From positions 1 to 33,830 of the forward strand of contig NZ_JAATJW010000025.1 of assembly GCF_011800755.1 (NCBI RefSeq): a stretch of DNA of 33,830 nucleotides, read 5' to 3'. Of the stretch, positions 1 to 9,416 are shown in pieces. Origin of the DNA: Listeria valentina. Its GTDB lineage: Bacteria > Bacillota > Bacilli > Lactobacillales > Listeriaceae. The notes under the pieces are model-generated. The model was not told the origin of the DNA and did not search any database. It saw only the letters and a list, made by a program, of their open reading frames with translations. The stretch's first letter is position 1. Each line of letters begins with the position of its first letter. Both the position numbers and the translations under genes were made by a program.

Positions 1-3
1 ATC

Positions 4-50
4 TAAAAAAAGACTGTAAACAAAGTTTTTCACTACTTTGTCTACAGTCT
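4..50 (-). terminator. Hairpin reading as an intrinsic terminator on the minus strand
   Basis: AGACTGTA (11-18) pairs with TACAGTCT (43-50), and CAAAG (21-25) pairs with CTTTG (36-40) inside it, leaving a 10-base loop. The A-run at 5-11 becomes a seven-base U-run when read leftwards, so the shape is that of a minus-strand terminator. There is no T-run on the plus side. No minus-strand gene lies to its right in the window, so what it would terminate is unclear. Confidence 0.6.
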
Positions 51-51
51 G

Positions 52-74
52 AGACCTTTAAATGATAAAGGTCT
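52..74. repeat. Short inverted repeat upstream of dnaE
   Basis: AGACCTTTA (52-60) and TAAAGGTCT (66-74) are a perfect 9-bp inverted repeat with a five-base loop. It sits directly next to the larger hairpin at 11-50 and before the SOS box. No T-run follows on either strand, so it is not a typical terminator. Confidence 0.6.
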
Positions 75-82
75 TCATTATA

Positions 83-96
83 CGAACATACGTTCT
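83..96 (+). promoter_or_regulatory. LexA binding site (SOS box) of dnaE
   Basis: CGAACATACGTTCT matches the Bacillus/Listeria SOS box, CGAAC-N4-GTTCG, at all but the last base; the core GAAC-N4-GTTC is perfect. It overlaps the -35 region of the dnaE promoter, where bound LexA would block RNA polymerase. B. subtilis dnaE is reported to be DNA-damage inducible, which fits. LexA itself is not in the window. Confidence 0.8.
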
Positions 97-120
97 TTTT
101 TTAGTTTTTCCCGCTATAAT
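92..120 (+). promoter_or_regulatory. Promoter of dnaE
   Basis: A perfect -10 box TATAAT lies at 115-120. The matching -35 region at 92-98 is poor (GTTCTT or TTCTTT) and sits inside the SOS box. Transcription would start near 127, about 35 bases before the start codon. Confidence 0.6.
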
Positions 121-161
121 AATAAGTGTTAATAATGAATGTTTAGAAAGGAGGGCGGATA

Positions 162-3100
162 ATGGGCTTTATTCATTTGCAAGTTGCCAGTGCATTTGAT
201 TTATTATCAAGTACGGCACGAATAAAAGAGCTTGTCAAAAAGGCAGACGAATACCATTATTCTGCTCTTTCCATTACGGATAAAAACTCTCTTTATGGTA
301 CGGTTGAGTTTTATAAGGAGTGTCTGAAAACTGGGATAAAACCTATCATTGGAATGACGGCAGCTGTTGAAGGCGTTATTCACGAAGGGAATGACTATGA
401 AGTCATTTTGCTTGCGGAAACAACGACGGGTTATCAAAATTTGTTAAAAATTTCAAGTGCGATCAAAACGCGGGATGAAAAAGAAGTTTTACCGTTAAAG
501 TGGCTGAATTCTTATAAGGAAGGCCTTATTCTGCTTTCACCTGGGAAAAATGGCGAAATTGAACAACTTTTACTAGAAGGAAAAGAAGAATTTGCTGGTG
601 AAGTCGCGCGTTACTACATCGAATTAGTTGGCGCTGACTATTTTTATTTGACTTTACAAAAAGAACAGCCAGTGCTTGCTAAGCTCATTCAAAGCTTTGC
701 GGAAGTGAATCAAATACCGGTCACTGCAACAAAAGACGTTCGCTATATTTTGCCACGTGATATTCAAGCAAAGGAAGTGCTTGTGGCGATACGAGATAAC
801 ACGACGGTAGACTGGGAGTCCCTCGAACTTGTTGGCCCCTCTTATTTTGCAAGTCAAACAGAAATGGAAGCTCTTTACACAACTGATTTTGAACAAAAAG
901 CCTTGCACGAATCTGGAAAAATTGCAGAGCGCTGTCAAGTAGAAATTAAAATGAATCAGCACCTTTTGCCGCGCTTTCCTCTTGAGGCTAGTCAAAGTGC
1001 AACCGATGTTCTTGCAAAAGTTGCAGTGCAGGGGCTGAAAGATCGTGGATTAGACGGCCAATCTGACTATGAAACTCGCTTGCATTATGAGTTGCAGGTT
1101 ATTAACGATATGGGATTTGCGGATTACTTTTTAATCGTTTGGGATGTGATGAAGTACGCGCGTGAACATGATATCTTAACAGGTCCTGGACGTGGTTCGG
1201 CAGCGGGATCCCTTGTTTCTTATGTCCTTAAAATTACTGATGTTGACCCCATTCAATATAATTTGCTGTTTGAACGTTTTTTAAACCCTGAGCGAGTAAC
1301 AATGCCAGATATTGATCTGGATTTCCCAGATAATAAGCGGGATGAAGTTATTGCTTATGTGGTACAAAAATACGGTGAACAACACGTTGCGCAAATTGGT
1401 ACTTTCGGGACGCTTGCGGCAAAAGCAGCCATCAGAGACACAGCTCGAACATTCGGCTTAAATTCGGTCCAACTTGCTGAATGGGCGAAGCTGATTCCAA
1501 ATTCACTTGGGATCACGCTTGAAAAAGCTTTAAAAGAAAATCCGCGACTAGAAAAGCAAATTCATTTTTCTAAAGAAAATGAAATGATTTGGGAAGTCGC
1601 TTGCTCGATTGAAGGACTGCCACGCCACATTTCCACACATGCAGCGGGTATCGTCATTAGTGATGAGCCGCTTGTTGACCAAGTTCCACTTCAACAAGGA
1701 AGTCAAGAAGCCTTACTTACGCAATACGCGATGGGGGATCTAGAAGAAATTGGACTACTTAAAATGGACTTTCTTGGCTTGCGCAATTTAAATTTGCTCG
1801 ACCGTGTCCTCCGTTCTGTTAACTACAATCGTGATTTAAATTTAACTTTGCAAGACATTCCGCTTAATGATGAAAAAACGCTACAGCTCTTTAAACGGGG
1901 AGACACTACGGGGGTCTTCCAGTTTGAATCAGATGGAATTAGAAGGGTGCTTCGAAACCTTGTTCCTACTTCATTTGAAGATATTGTTGCCGTAGATGCG
2001 CTTTATCGTCCGGGTCCAATGGAACAAATCGATACATTTATTGCTCGAAAACATGGAAAAGAGCAAATTTCTTATTTGCATAAAGATTTGAAACCTATTT
2101 TAGAAGTGACTTATGGCGTGATTGTTTACCAGGAACAAATTATGCAAGTAGCCAGTACGATGGCTGGATTTTCACTTGGCGAAGCAGATCTTTTAAGACG
2201 AGCGGTGAGTAAAAAGAAGGCGGACGTGTTAAATGAACAGCGCGAAAAATTTGTTGCAGGAGCCTTGCGAAAAGGTTATCAAGAAACAAGTGCTAATGAA
2301 GTGTATGATTTGATTGTCCGCTTTGCCAATTACGGCTTTAACCGAAGTCATGCCGCGGCTTATTCTAAAATTGCTTTTCAGCTAGCTTTTTTGAAGGCGC
2401 ATTTTCCGGCTGAGTTTATGGCGGCATTGCTAAGTTCTGTGTTTGGAAATGATGTAAAAATTGGCCAATATGTAACGGAAGCCAAAAAATATGGGATCCA
2501 GATGCTCCCACCAAGCATCAATCACAGCCATTACTATTTCCAAGTCGAAGGACCTTCTGCCATCCGCTACAGCTTCCGTGTAATTCGAAAGGTACCGAAT
2601 AAATTTGTTTTAGCGCTCATTGAAGAACGCAAAAAGGCACCATTTAAAGACTTTTTTGATTTTTGTGAGCGGATTCCGCAAAAAACATTGACACCTACCA
2701 TTTTAGAAGCCCTCATTTACGCCGGCTGTTTTGATGAATTTGACAAAACACGTGCCACGTTAATTGGTTCTATTCAAGCGGTTTTACAATTCTCTAGTTT
2801 ACTTGGAAACGATGAACGGGGAATGAATTTGTTTACAGCAGATGATGATTTCTTTCAAACAATGAAACCACGTTATAAAGAAGCAGAAGAATTTCCTGAA
2901 AAAGAAAAACTTGCGCTTGAAAAAGAATATACTGGTCAATACGTGTCTGCCCATCCGGTTACACGCTACCAAGAAAAGTTGAAAAAATTACATGTCACTT
3001 CACTTGCGGATACTGCCAAGAAACAATTTGCTTTGCTTGGTGTTTATGTGCTCTCTACAAAAGTTATTCGCACGAAAAAAGGAGAGAACATGAGCTTTTT

Positions 3101-3494
3101 AACAGTTTCGGATGACAGCGGTGAACTTTCAGCCGTTGCTTTCCCAGAGACTTATCGAAACTTCAATCCTCTTTTGCAAGAAGGGGAATTACTCGCTTTG
3201 CAGGTGAAAATTGAGGAGCGAAATGGAGAAAAACAAGCGATTATTAATAAAGTAGAGCGACTGGATCAAATTGAAACTCCAAAACGTTTATTTTTGAGGG
3301 TAACAAACGATGAACAAGTTCAACAATTGAAATCATTCTTGAAAGAATCTAAGGGGAATTCGAAAGTCGTTTTGCATTATGCGGCAACGAAAAAAACCGT
3401 AGAACTTTCGGATTCTTTTTCTGTTTCTTTTTCTGTGGAACTAGAAGAAAAGCTCAGTAGCTTGCTTGGAATGGAAAATGTTGTATTTAAGTAA
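162..3494 (+). CDS. dnaE: DNA polymerase III alpha subunit, DnaE type
   Basis: Second replicative polymerase of low-G+C Gram-positives. In B. subtilis, DnaE extends RNA primers, mainly on the lagging strand, before handing over to PolC. The 1110-residue length fits this short DnaE class. An N-terminal PHP domain comes first, then the polymerase core with GPGRGSAAGS and the catalytic aspartates in PDIDLDFPD (D383, D385). A helix-hairpin-helix region follows near 830-860 and an OB fold near 955-1035. There is no proofreading exonuclease domain. The PHP start reads HLQVASAF (5-12), so the usual metal-binding histidines at 7 and 9 are Q and A, and this domain is probably structural. The ATG at 162 has a strong AAAGGAGGG ribosome site. 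The SOS box upstream suggests damage induction. No clear terminator follows. Confidence 0.97.
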   Translation: MGFIHLQVASAFDLLSSTARIKELVKKADEYHYSALSITDKNSLYGTVEFYKECLKTGIKPIIGMTAAVEGVIHEGNDYEVILLAETTTGYQNLLKISSAIKTRDEKEVLPLKWLNSYKEGLILLSPGKNGEIEQLLLEGKEEFAGEVARYYIELVGADYFYLTLQKEQPVLAKLIQSFAEVNQIPVTATKDVRYILPRDIQAKEVLVAIRDNTTVDWESLELVGPSYFASQTEMEALYTTDFEQKALHESGKIAERCQVEIKMNQHLLPRFPLEASQSATDVLAKVAVQGLKDRGLDGQSDYETRLHYELQVINDMGFADYFLIVWDVMKYAREHDILTGPGRGSAAGSLVSYVLKITDVDPIQYNLLFERFLNPERVTMPDIDLDFPDNKRDEVIAYVVQKYGEQHVAQIGTFGTLAAKAAIRDTARTFGLNSVQLAEWAKLIPNSLGITLEKALKENPRLEKQIHFSKENEMIWEVACSIEGLPRHISTHAAGIVISDEPLVDQVPLQQGSQEALLTQYAMGDLEEIGLLKMDFLGLRNLNLLDRVLRSVNYNRDLNLTLQDIPLNDEKTLQLFKRGDTTGVFQFESDGIRRVLRNLVPTSFEDIVAVDALYRPGPMEQIDTFIARKHGKEQISYLHKDLKPILEVTYGVIVYQEQIMQVASTMAGFSLGEADLLRRAVSKKKADVLNEQREKFVAGALRKGYQETSANEVYDLIVRFANYGFNRSHAAAYSKIAFQLAFLKAHFPAEFMAALLSSVFGNDVKIGQYVTEAKKYGIQMLPPSINHSHYYFQVEGPSAIRYSFRVIRKVPNKFVLALIEERKKAPFKDFFDFCERIPQKTLTPTILEALIYAGCFDEFDKTRATLIGSIQAVLQFSSLLGNDERGMNLFTADDDFFQTMKPRYKEAEEFPEKEKLALEKEYTGQYVSAHPVTRYQEKLKKLHVTSLADTAKKQFALLGVYVLSTKVIRTKKGENMSFLTVSDDSGELSAVAFPETYRNFNPLLQEGELLALQVKIEERNGEKQAIINKVERLDQIETPKRLFLRVTNDEQVQQLKSFLKESKGNSKVVLHYAATKKTVELSDSFSVSFSVELEEKLSSLLGMENVVFK

Positions 3495-3505
3495 ATGTTT
3501 TTTCA

Positions 3506-3536
3506 TTTCCTAAAAGAAGTAAAAGTATGGTATAGT
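3506..3536 (+). promoter_or_regulatory. Promoter of accDA
   Basis: The -10 box TATAGT (3531-3536) is preceded by TGG, giving an extended -10. The -35 region near 3506-3512 is weak. Transcription would start near 3543, leaving a leader of about 160 bases before the accD start codon. Confidence 0.55.
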
Positions 3537-3554
3537 TTAGAATGGACAAGAGAC

Positions 3555-3668
3555 TTGCGGTGATGAATAGCTGTTTTCAGCTGACTATTGCCGCAATTCG
3601 TTTTTGACTTTCATAGTGTGAAAGAGGGACTTTTAATTTATTTTATTCATTTTTATCACCACTATGAA
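3555..3668 (+). promoter_or_regulatory. Structured 5' leader of accD
   Basis: A long hairpin pairs 3555-3573 with 3578-3596 around a TTTT loop. It has TTGCGG/CCGCAA at the base, AGCTG/CAGCT at the tip, several G-U pairs and one two-base mismatch. TTCGTTTTTG follows it, so it could act as a weak terminator. Further on, CTTTCA (3608-3613) can pair with TGAAAG (3619-3624), or TTCATAGTG (3610-3618) can pair with CACTATGAA (3660-3668); the two exclude each other. This suggests regulation in the leader, but I recognise no known riboswitch class. Confidence 0.5.
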
Positions 3669-3703
3669 TCCGATTTAGAAAGCGTAGTAGGGAGGTTTCA
3701 TCT

Positions 3704-4594
3704 TTGTTAGGCGATTTATTTACTAAACCAAAGAAGAAAAAATATGCAGCGATCCCAGCAGAGGGGGCAAAACACGATGTCCCAGAAGGGATTATGACAA
3801 AATGCCCACAATGCAAAAAGATCATGTACACAAAAGAACTGGAAAAAAATTTGATGGTGTGTAGCCACTGCGGTTTCCATCATCCAATTGGTGCCCAAAA
3901 GCGGCTTAGTTACTTAGTAGATGAAGGTTCTTTTAATGAACTGGATGCTGAACTTAGACCAGCTAATCCACTCGGCTTTGAAGACTATATGGATCGTGTG
4001 GAAAGGGATCAAGAAAAAACGGGTCTTAAGGAAGCGATCTTAACTGGGACAGCAGCAATTGAAGGGGAAAAGCTAGTCATTGCTGTTATGGATTCACGTT
4101 TTCGAATGGCGAGTATGGGAAGTGTGGTCGGCGAAAAAATTCTCCGTGCGGTTGAAAAAGCAGATGAACTAAAACTGCCATTTGTTATTTTTACTGCTTC
4201 TGGAGGTGCGAGGATGCAAGAAGGGATGCTTTCACTCATGCAAATGGCGAAAACATCTGCTGCTTTTAAGCGATTTAGTAATCATGGTGGTTTAGCCATT
4301 ACTGTGATGACACATCCAACAACGGGTGGTGTTTCGGCTAGCTTTGCTTCGCTTGGCGATTTTAACTTTGCTGAACCAGGCGCTCTTATCGGCTTTGCCG
4401 GAAGACGTGTTATTGAACAAACCGTTCGTGAAGAGTTACCGGAGGATTTTCAGACCTCGGAATTTTTACTAAAACACGGTCAACTTGATGAGGTTATTTC
4501 ACGCCTTGAACTGAAAGAGAAGTTGCATTTTGTATTGGCTTTTCACCACCAAGAACCTGAAGAAGATGAGGAGGGAACTTCCGTTGGCGAATGA
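3704..4594 (+). CDS. accD: Acetyl-CoA carboxylase carboxyltransferase beta subunit
   Basis: The beta half of the carboxyltransferase that moves the carboxyl group from biotin carrier protein to acetyl-CoA, making malonyl-CoA for fatty acid synthesis. It works as an alpha2-beta2 complex with AccA, which follows directly. The 296-residue protein has the N-terminal zinc ribbon with C34, C37, C53 and C56, then the crotonase-like core with [12 protein letters not shown] and [17 protein letters not shown]. It starts at a TTG with GGGAGG 8 bases upstream; the next in-frame ATG would cut into the region before the zinc ribbon. The last 11 bases overlap the accA start, pointing to coupled translation. 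The B. subtilis locus has the malic enzyme gene ytsJ between dnaE and accD; it is absent here. Confidence 0.96.
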   Translation: MLGDLFTKPKKKKYAAIPAEGAKHDVPEGIMTKCPQCKKIMYTKELEKNLMVCSHCGFHHPIGAQKRLSYLVDEGSFNELDAELRPANPLGFEDYMDRVERDQEKTGLKEAILTGTAAIEGEKLVIAVMDSRFRMASMGSVVGEKILRAVEKADELKLPFVIFTASGGARMQEGMLSLMQMAKTSAAFKRFSNHGGLAITVMTHPTTGGVSASFASLGDFNFAEPGALIGFAGRRVIEQTVREELPEDFQTSEFLLKHGQLDEVISRLELKEKLHFVLAFHHQEPEEDEEGTSVGE

Positions 4595-5537
4595 TATGGA
4601 TTTTGAAAAACCAGTTTTAGAACTTCGTACAAAAATTGCAGATCTAAAAGAATATAATGCCAAGTCGGAAGTCGATCTCTCAAAAGAAATCGAAAAGCTT
4701 GAGCAGCGACTTGAAAAATTAGAAGCAGAAATTTATGGAAATATGACAGCGTGGGATAAATTCCAAGTAGCTCGCCATCCAGAAAGGCCGACAACGCTTG
4801 ATTATATCCCGTATCTATTTGATGACTTTATGGAACTTCATGGTGACCGCTATTTTGGAGATGATGCAGCTATTGTTGGCGGAATCGCAAAATATAAAGG
4901 AATTCCTGTCACGGTTATCGGGCATCAACGCGGTAAAGACACGAAAGATAATTTGCGTCGCAATTTCGGGATGCCTCATCCAGAAGGTTTTCGAAAATCT
5001 CTACGTCTCATGAAGCAAGCCAACAAGTTTCGACGTCCGATTATTTGTTTAATTGATACAAAAGGAGCTTATCCAGGTCAAGCAGCTGAAGAACGTGGCC
5101 AAAGCGAAGCGATTGCGCGAAATTTGTATGAAATGAGCGATATGAAAGTACCTATCATTTCGATTGTTATTGGTGAAGGTGGAAGTGGCGGCGCACTTGC
5201 ACTCGGAGCAGGGAACCAAATTTTCATGCTTGAAAATGCTGTTTTTTCGGTAATCACACCTGAAGGAGCGGCAGCTATTTTGTGGAAAGATGCGAGTCTT
5301 GCTAAAAAGGCAGCGGAATCAATGCGAATTGCTGCAGATGATCTCTATGAACTTGAAATTATTGATGGTATTATACCTGAGATCCGTGGCGGCGCGCACC
5401 ATGATTTGAAAAAGCAAGCTGAATTGATTGATCAAACGCTTTCGAAGTCTATTCATACACTTATGGCGTTCACGGAAGATCAACTCGTTGAACAGCGTTA
5501 TGATAAATTCAAAAAAATTGGGATTTACGAATCCTAA
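4584..5537 (+). CDS. accA: Acetyl-CoA carboxylase carboxyltransferase alpha subunit
   Basis: Partner of AccD in the carboxyltransferase step of malonyl-CoA synthesis. An N-terminal helical segment is followed by the signature [17 protein letters not shown], then [19 protein letters not shown] and [12 protein letters not shown], the glycine-rich loops that bind acyl-CoA and form the oxyanion hole. The frame is open from an ATG at 4530, but I choose the TTG at 4584: it has the GAGGAGGG ribosome site 4568-4575, lies inside the end of accD as expected for translational coupling, and gives the usual N-terminus (M-A-N-D-M-D-F-E) and a 317-residue protein. A strong terminator directly follows the stop codon. 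Confidence 0.96.
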   Translation: MANDMDFEKPVLELRTKIADLKEYNAKSEVDLSKEIEKLEQRLEKLEAEIYGNMTAWDKFQVARHPERPTTLDYIPYLFDDFMELHGDRYFGDDAAIVGGIAKYKGIPVTVIGHQRGKDTKDNLRRNFGMPHPEGFRKSLRLMKQANKFRRPIICLIDTKGAYPGQAAEERGQSEAIARNLYEMSDMKVPIISIVIGEGGSGGALALGAGNQIFMLENAVFSVITPEGAAAILWKDASLAKKAAESMRIAADDLYELEIIDGIIPEIRGGAHHDLKKQAELIDQTLSKSIHTLMAFTEDQLVEQRYDKFKKIGIYES

Positions 5538-5538
5538 T

Positions 5539-5571
5539 AAAAAGCGTATTGACTGAGTCAATACGCTTTTT
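5539..5571 (+). terminator. Terminator after accA
   Basis: AAAAAGCGTATTGAC (5539-5553) pairs perfectly with GTCAATACGCTTTTT (5557-5571) around a three-base loop. It has an A-run before and a T-run after, so it should work in both directions. It ends the accDA unit. Confidence 0.93.
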
Positions 5572-5736
5572 ATATGTTTTTTACACTAAACAGCTCATTA
5601 AGAACTTTTTTCACAAAAATAATTTGTATAGACCAATATGTTTGTTTCTTGCATAAATAAAGCTTTTGTTAAAAGTACCAATTTCAGAAGGAGTTATTTA
5701 TCGCTAGAAAAGCTCTGAAAAATGCTGTACTGAGAC

Positions 5737-5765
5737 TTTTCATTTCGAAGGAATTAGGGTAAAAT
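5737..5765 (+). promoter_or_regulatory. Promoter of pfkA
   Basis: TTTTCA (5737-5742), a 17-base spacer and TAAAAT (5760-5765) form a fair sigma-A promoter, with transcription from about 5772. The rest of the 276-base gap between accA and pfkA holds the accA terminator and a 7-bp inverted repeat (TTTCAGA at 5682, TCTGAAA at 5714). I see no small gene and no convincing catabolite-response element. Confidence 0.55.
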
Positions 5766-5795
5766 AGTTACCGTGTGATGGAAAAATAATCGTAG

Positions 5796-6773
<978 letters not shown>

Positions 6774-6774
6774 C

Positions 6775-6809
6775 AAAAAGGTCACTAAAGCGTTTTTAGT
6801 GACCTTTTT
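6775..6809 (+). terminator. Terminator after pfkA
   Basis: AAAAAGGTCACTAAA (6775-6789) pairs with TTTAGTGACCTTTTT (6795-6809), a strong stem with a T-run. It starts one base after the pfkA stop codon and separates pfkA from pykA. Confidence 0.92.
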
Positions 6810-6908
6810 CAAGTGCGATTTTGAAAACAATTTTTGAAAACAAGAATCATTCTTATTTAGCTGAGAATAAAGTTCCTAGTTTAAGTTTGATTGTTTTTTC
6901 ACAAACAA

Positions 6909-6958
6909 CTTGTTTCACAAGGCTGTTACTGGTAAAATGTAGTAGATGTGTTTATAAT
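6909..6958 (+). promoter_or_regulatory. Promoter region of pykA
   Basis: Two overlapping candidates are present: TTGTTT (6910-6915), 17 bases, TAAAAT (6933-6938), and a perfect TATAAT at 6953-6958 with a weak -35. The first -35 lies in an inverted repeat, CTTGT-TTC-ACAAG (6909-6921), and the motif TTTCACAA occurs at 6897 and 6913. A 12-base direct repeat, TTTTGAAAACAA, occurs at 6819 and 6832. A regulator could bind here, but none is identified. Confidence 0.5.
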
Positions 6959-6996
6959 GTGTATATGAATAGGTAGTTCTAGGAGGAGTAGTGAAG

Positions 6997-8754
6997 ATGA
7001 AAAAAACGAAAATTATTTGTACCATTGGACCTGCTAGTGAATCCGTTGATACGCTAGTAAAATTAATTGAATCGGGTATGAACGTAGCTCGACTTAATTT
7101 TTCCCATGGTGACTATGAAGAACATGGTGCACGAATCAAGAACATTCGTGAAGCTGCAAAAATTACAGGAACTCCGGTAGCTCTTTTACTTGATACTAAA
7201 GGTCCGGAAATTCGTACAAACGATATGGCAGGTGGAAAAGTAGAATTTTCCGAAGGCGATATTGTTCGCATTGCAATGTCACCTGTTGAAGGAACAAAAG
7301 AAAAGTTCTCGGTTACTTATGCCGAACTTTTTGATGATGTAGAGATTGGCTCAAGTATTTTGCTCGATGATGGTCTTATCGGACTAGAAGTGACTGAAAA
7401 AGACAATGCTAACCGTGAGCTTGTAACAAAAGTTCTTAACCCTGGTGTGTTGAAGAACAAAAAAGGCGTAAACGTGCCAAACGTTTCCATTAATCTTCCT
7501 GGAATCACTGAAAAAGATGCAAACGATATTCGTTTCGGCTTAGAACAAGGTATTGACTTCATTGCAGCTTCATTTGTACGTCGTGCTTCTGATGTTCTTG
7601 AAATCACAAAGATTCTAGAAGATCATGATGCGACACACGTTCAAATCATTCCTAAAATCGAAAACCAAGAAGGTGTCGATAACATCGATGAAATTCTTCA
7701 AGTTTCTCAAGGTTTGATGGTTGCTCGTGGTGACCTTGGGGTTGAAATCCCGGCTGAAGAAGTTCCGATCGTTCAAAAAGAACTTATCAGAAAATGTAAT
7801 AAGTTAGGGAAACCTGTTGTAACAGCTACTCAAATGCTTGATTCCATGCAACGCAACCCACGTCCAACTCGTGCAGAAGCGTCTGACGTTGCGAATGCCA
7901 TTTTTGATGGTACAGATGCAATTATGCTCTCTGGAGAAACTGCTGCAGGGGATTATCCAGTTGAAGCTGTTCAAATGATGGCGAAAATTGCACTTCGTAC
8001 TGAGGAAGCGTTAATTACACAAGATAAATTTGCACTTAAGATGCATCCAAATACGGATATGACGGAAGCAATTGGTCAAGCTGTTGGCCACACTGCTCGT
8101 AATTTAGATGTTCAAACAATTGTTGCAGCGACTCAAAGTGGTCATACTGCCCGTATGATCTCAAAATATCGTCCAAAATCGCATATTCTAGCAGTTACTT
8201 TTAACGAACATGTTTGCCGTTCGCTTGCCCTTTCTTGGGGAGTTTATGCACGTTTAGCTAAACCTGTACAAAATACAGATGATATGTTTGATCTAGCAGT
8301 AAAAGAATCACTTGATTCTGGGCTTGCTCAACAAGGCGATTTGATTATTATCACTGCAGGTGTTCCTGTTACTGAAAGTGGAACAACAAACTTGATGAAA
8401 ATTCAATTGATCGGTGAAAAAGTAGTAAAAGGCCAAGGAGTTGGTCGTGAATCTGTAAGCGGAAAAGCGATTGTTGCTAAAACAAGCAAAGAAGCGCTTG
8501 AAAAAGCAGAACAAGGAGGAATCCTTGTTGTCAAAACAACAGATAAAGAAATTATGCCTGCGTTCGAGAAAAGTGCAGCAGTTGTGGTTGAAGAAGGCGG
8601 CTTAACAAGTCATGCAGCAGTTGTTGGAATCAACTTAGGAATTCCAGTTGTTGTAGGTGCAAAAGACGCAACTACACTTATCAATGATGGAGAAACAATT
8701 ACAGTTGATTCTCGTCAAGGCGCTGTCTATAACGGAAAAACAGCAACTCACTAA
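6997..8754 (+). CDS. pykA: Pyruvate kinase
   Basis: Last glycolytic step: phosphoenolpyruvate and ADP give pyruvate and ATP. The 585 residues are longer than the roughly 470 of E. coli-type enzymes because of the extra C-terminal PEP-utiliser-like domain (about 475-585) found in Bacillus-type pyruvate kinases, with [17 protein letters not shown]. Before it come the TIM barrel ([21 protein letters not shown]), the inserted B domain, the metal and substrate residues of [19 protein letters not shown] and [20 protein letters not shown], and the allosteric C domain. The ATG at 6997 is preferred over the GTG at 6991, because AGGAGG (6981-6986) is 10 bases from the former and only 4 from the latter. 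Monocistronic, between its own promoter and a strong terminator. Confidence 0.97.
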   Translation: MKKTKIICTIGPASESVDTLVKLIESGMNVARLNFSHGDYEEHGARIKNIREAAKITGTPVALLLDTKGPEIRTNDMAGGKVEFSEGDIVRIAMSPVEGTKEKFSVTYAELFDDVEIGSSILLDDGLIGLEVTEKDNANRELVTKVLNPGVLKNKKGVNVPNVSINLPGITEKDANDIRFGLEQGIDFIAASFVRRASDVLEITKILEDHDATHVQIIPKIENQEGVDNIDEILQVSQGLMVARGDLGVEIPAEEVPIVQKELIRKCNKLGKPVVTATQMLDSMQRNPRPTRAEASDVANAIFDGTDAIMLSGETAAGDYPVEAVQMMAKIALRTEEALITQDKFALKMHPNTDMTEAIGQAVGHTARNLDVQTIVAATQSGHTARMISKYRPKSHILAVTFNEHVCRSLALSWGVYARLAKPVQNTDDMFDLAVKESLDSGLAQQGDLIIITAGVPVTESGTTNLMKIQLIGEKVVKGQGVGRESVSGKAIVAKTSKEALEKAEQGGILVVKTTDKEIMPAFEKSAAVVVEEGGLTSHAAVVGINLGIPVVVGAKDATTLINDGETITVDSRQGAVYNGKTATH

Positions 8755-8765
8755 GAAAAAATTTC

Positions 8766-8808
8766 AGACCCTTCAAGTGCAGAAATTGCACTTGAAGGGT
8801 CTTTTTTT
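8766..8808 (+). terminator. Terminator after pykA
   Basis: A perfect 16-bp stem, AGACCCTTCAAGTGCA (8766-8781) with TGCACTTGAAGGGTCT (8787-8802), followed by seven T. It is among the strongest terminators in the window. Confidence 0.95.
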
Positions 8809-8816
8809 CGTTATGT

Positions 8817-8845
8817 TTTTTAATTCTTTGCAAATGAGTTATAAT
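8817..8845 (+). promoter_or_regulatory. Promoter of the fxsA-like gene
   Basis: A perfect -10 box TATAAT lies at 8840-8845, with only a T-rich -35 region (TTTTTA) 17 bases upstream. Transcription would start near 8852, about 26 bases before the start codon. Confidence 0.5.
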
Positions 8846-8877
8846 AAGGGGATAGAAGATAAACTGGAGTTGATGTT

Positions 8878-9255
8878 TTGAAAAATATGTTTGCGTACTG
8901 GGCTGCTTATGGTCTTGTCGAATTGATTGTTTATGTATGGTTATTCCAGTGGATCGGATTTTGGCCGCTTCTTTTAATTCAAATTTTGTCTACTACTTTT
9001 GGAATTTATATGTTTAAAAAAGTTGGCGGAACGCTCTTACGAAATATTTTAGATGGCCGAACGGTTGCCCCGTATTTGCTTGATACGGTTTGTTTTTTCT
9101 TTTCCGCATTGTTCTTTACAATACCGGGGATTTTAACAACTGTAGTTGGGCTGTTATTATTCATCCCATTTGTTCGACGCCTTATTAAGCCGAAGCTTAC
9201 AAAATGGTTTGCCAAACAAAGCAAACAATCCAATCCCTATTATTTCGATATGTAA
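8878..9255 (+). CDS. fxsA: FxsA family membrane protein
   Basis: A 125-residue hydrophobic protein that I assign to the FxsA family (YtzA in B. subtilis, lmo1569 in L. monocytogenes by position). Two hydrophobic segments fill residues 4-42, a charged loop with the family-like KVGGTLLRN follows, two more segments span about 62-98, and the tail is basic and polar. E. coli FxsA is named for relieving F-plasmid exclusion of phage T7 when overproduced; the cellular role in Firmicutes is unknown. The start is a TTG with GGAG 8 bases upstream; an ATG three codons later is the alternative. It has its own promoter and only a weak terminator, so some transcription may continue into the next gene. Confidence 0.85.
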   Translation: MKNMFAYWAAYGLVELIVYVWLFQWIGFWPLLLIQILSTTFGIYMFKKVGGTLLRNILDGRTVAPYLLDTVCFFFSALFFTIPGILTTVVGLLLFIPFVRRLIKPKLTKWFAKQSKQSNPYYFDM

Positions 9256-9282
9256 CAAGCGGGCTCAGTTAGCTCGCTTGTT
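9254..9282 (+). terminator. Weak terminator after the fxsA-like gene
   Basis: AACAAGCGGGCT (9254-9265) pairs with AGCTCGCTTGTT (9271-9282) with one G-T pair. The T-run is short and broken (TTGTTTCTCC), so read-through is likely. The stem overlaps the stop codon. Confidence 0.65.
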
Positions 9283-9360
9283 TCTCCAATCGGATAATTT
9301 GTTTTACTTATGGAGTTTCAGAAATGATATAGGTTTATTTTATGCTAAATTCTATTTTTA

Positions 9361-9369
9361 TGCTATAAT
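9361..9369 (+). promoter_or_regulatory. Promoter of the DUF441 gene and probably citZ-icd
   Basis: TGCTATAAT is an extended -10 with a perfect hexamer at 9364-9369. No good -35 is seen. A similar stretch, TTTTATGCTAAAT, sits 18 bases upstream at 9338, so the two copies could be alternative -10 boxes or a regulator site. Confidence 0.5.
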
Positions 9370-9416
9370 ATTTTTTATCTTATGGAAATCCCTTAAGGTA
9401 GCGAAAGGTGTTCATT

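Noticed and set aside
4530-4583. Longer accA from an ATG inside accD
   Set aside because: No ribosome site there; the TTG at 4584 has a strong one and gives the family N-terminus.
5682-5720. Riboswitch-like element upstream of pfkA
   Set aside because: Only a 7-bp inverted repeat is present, upstream of the likely promoter, with no conserved riboswitch core.
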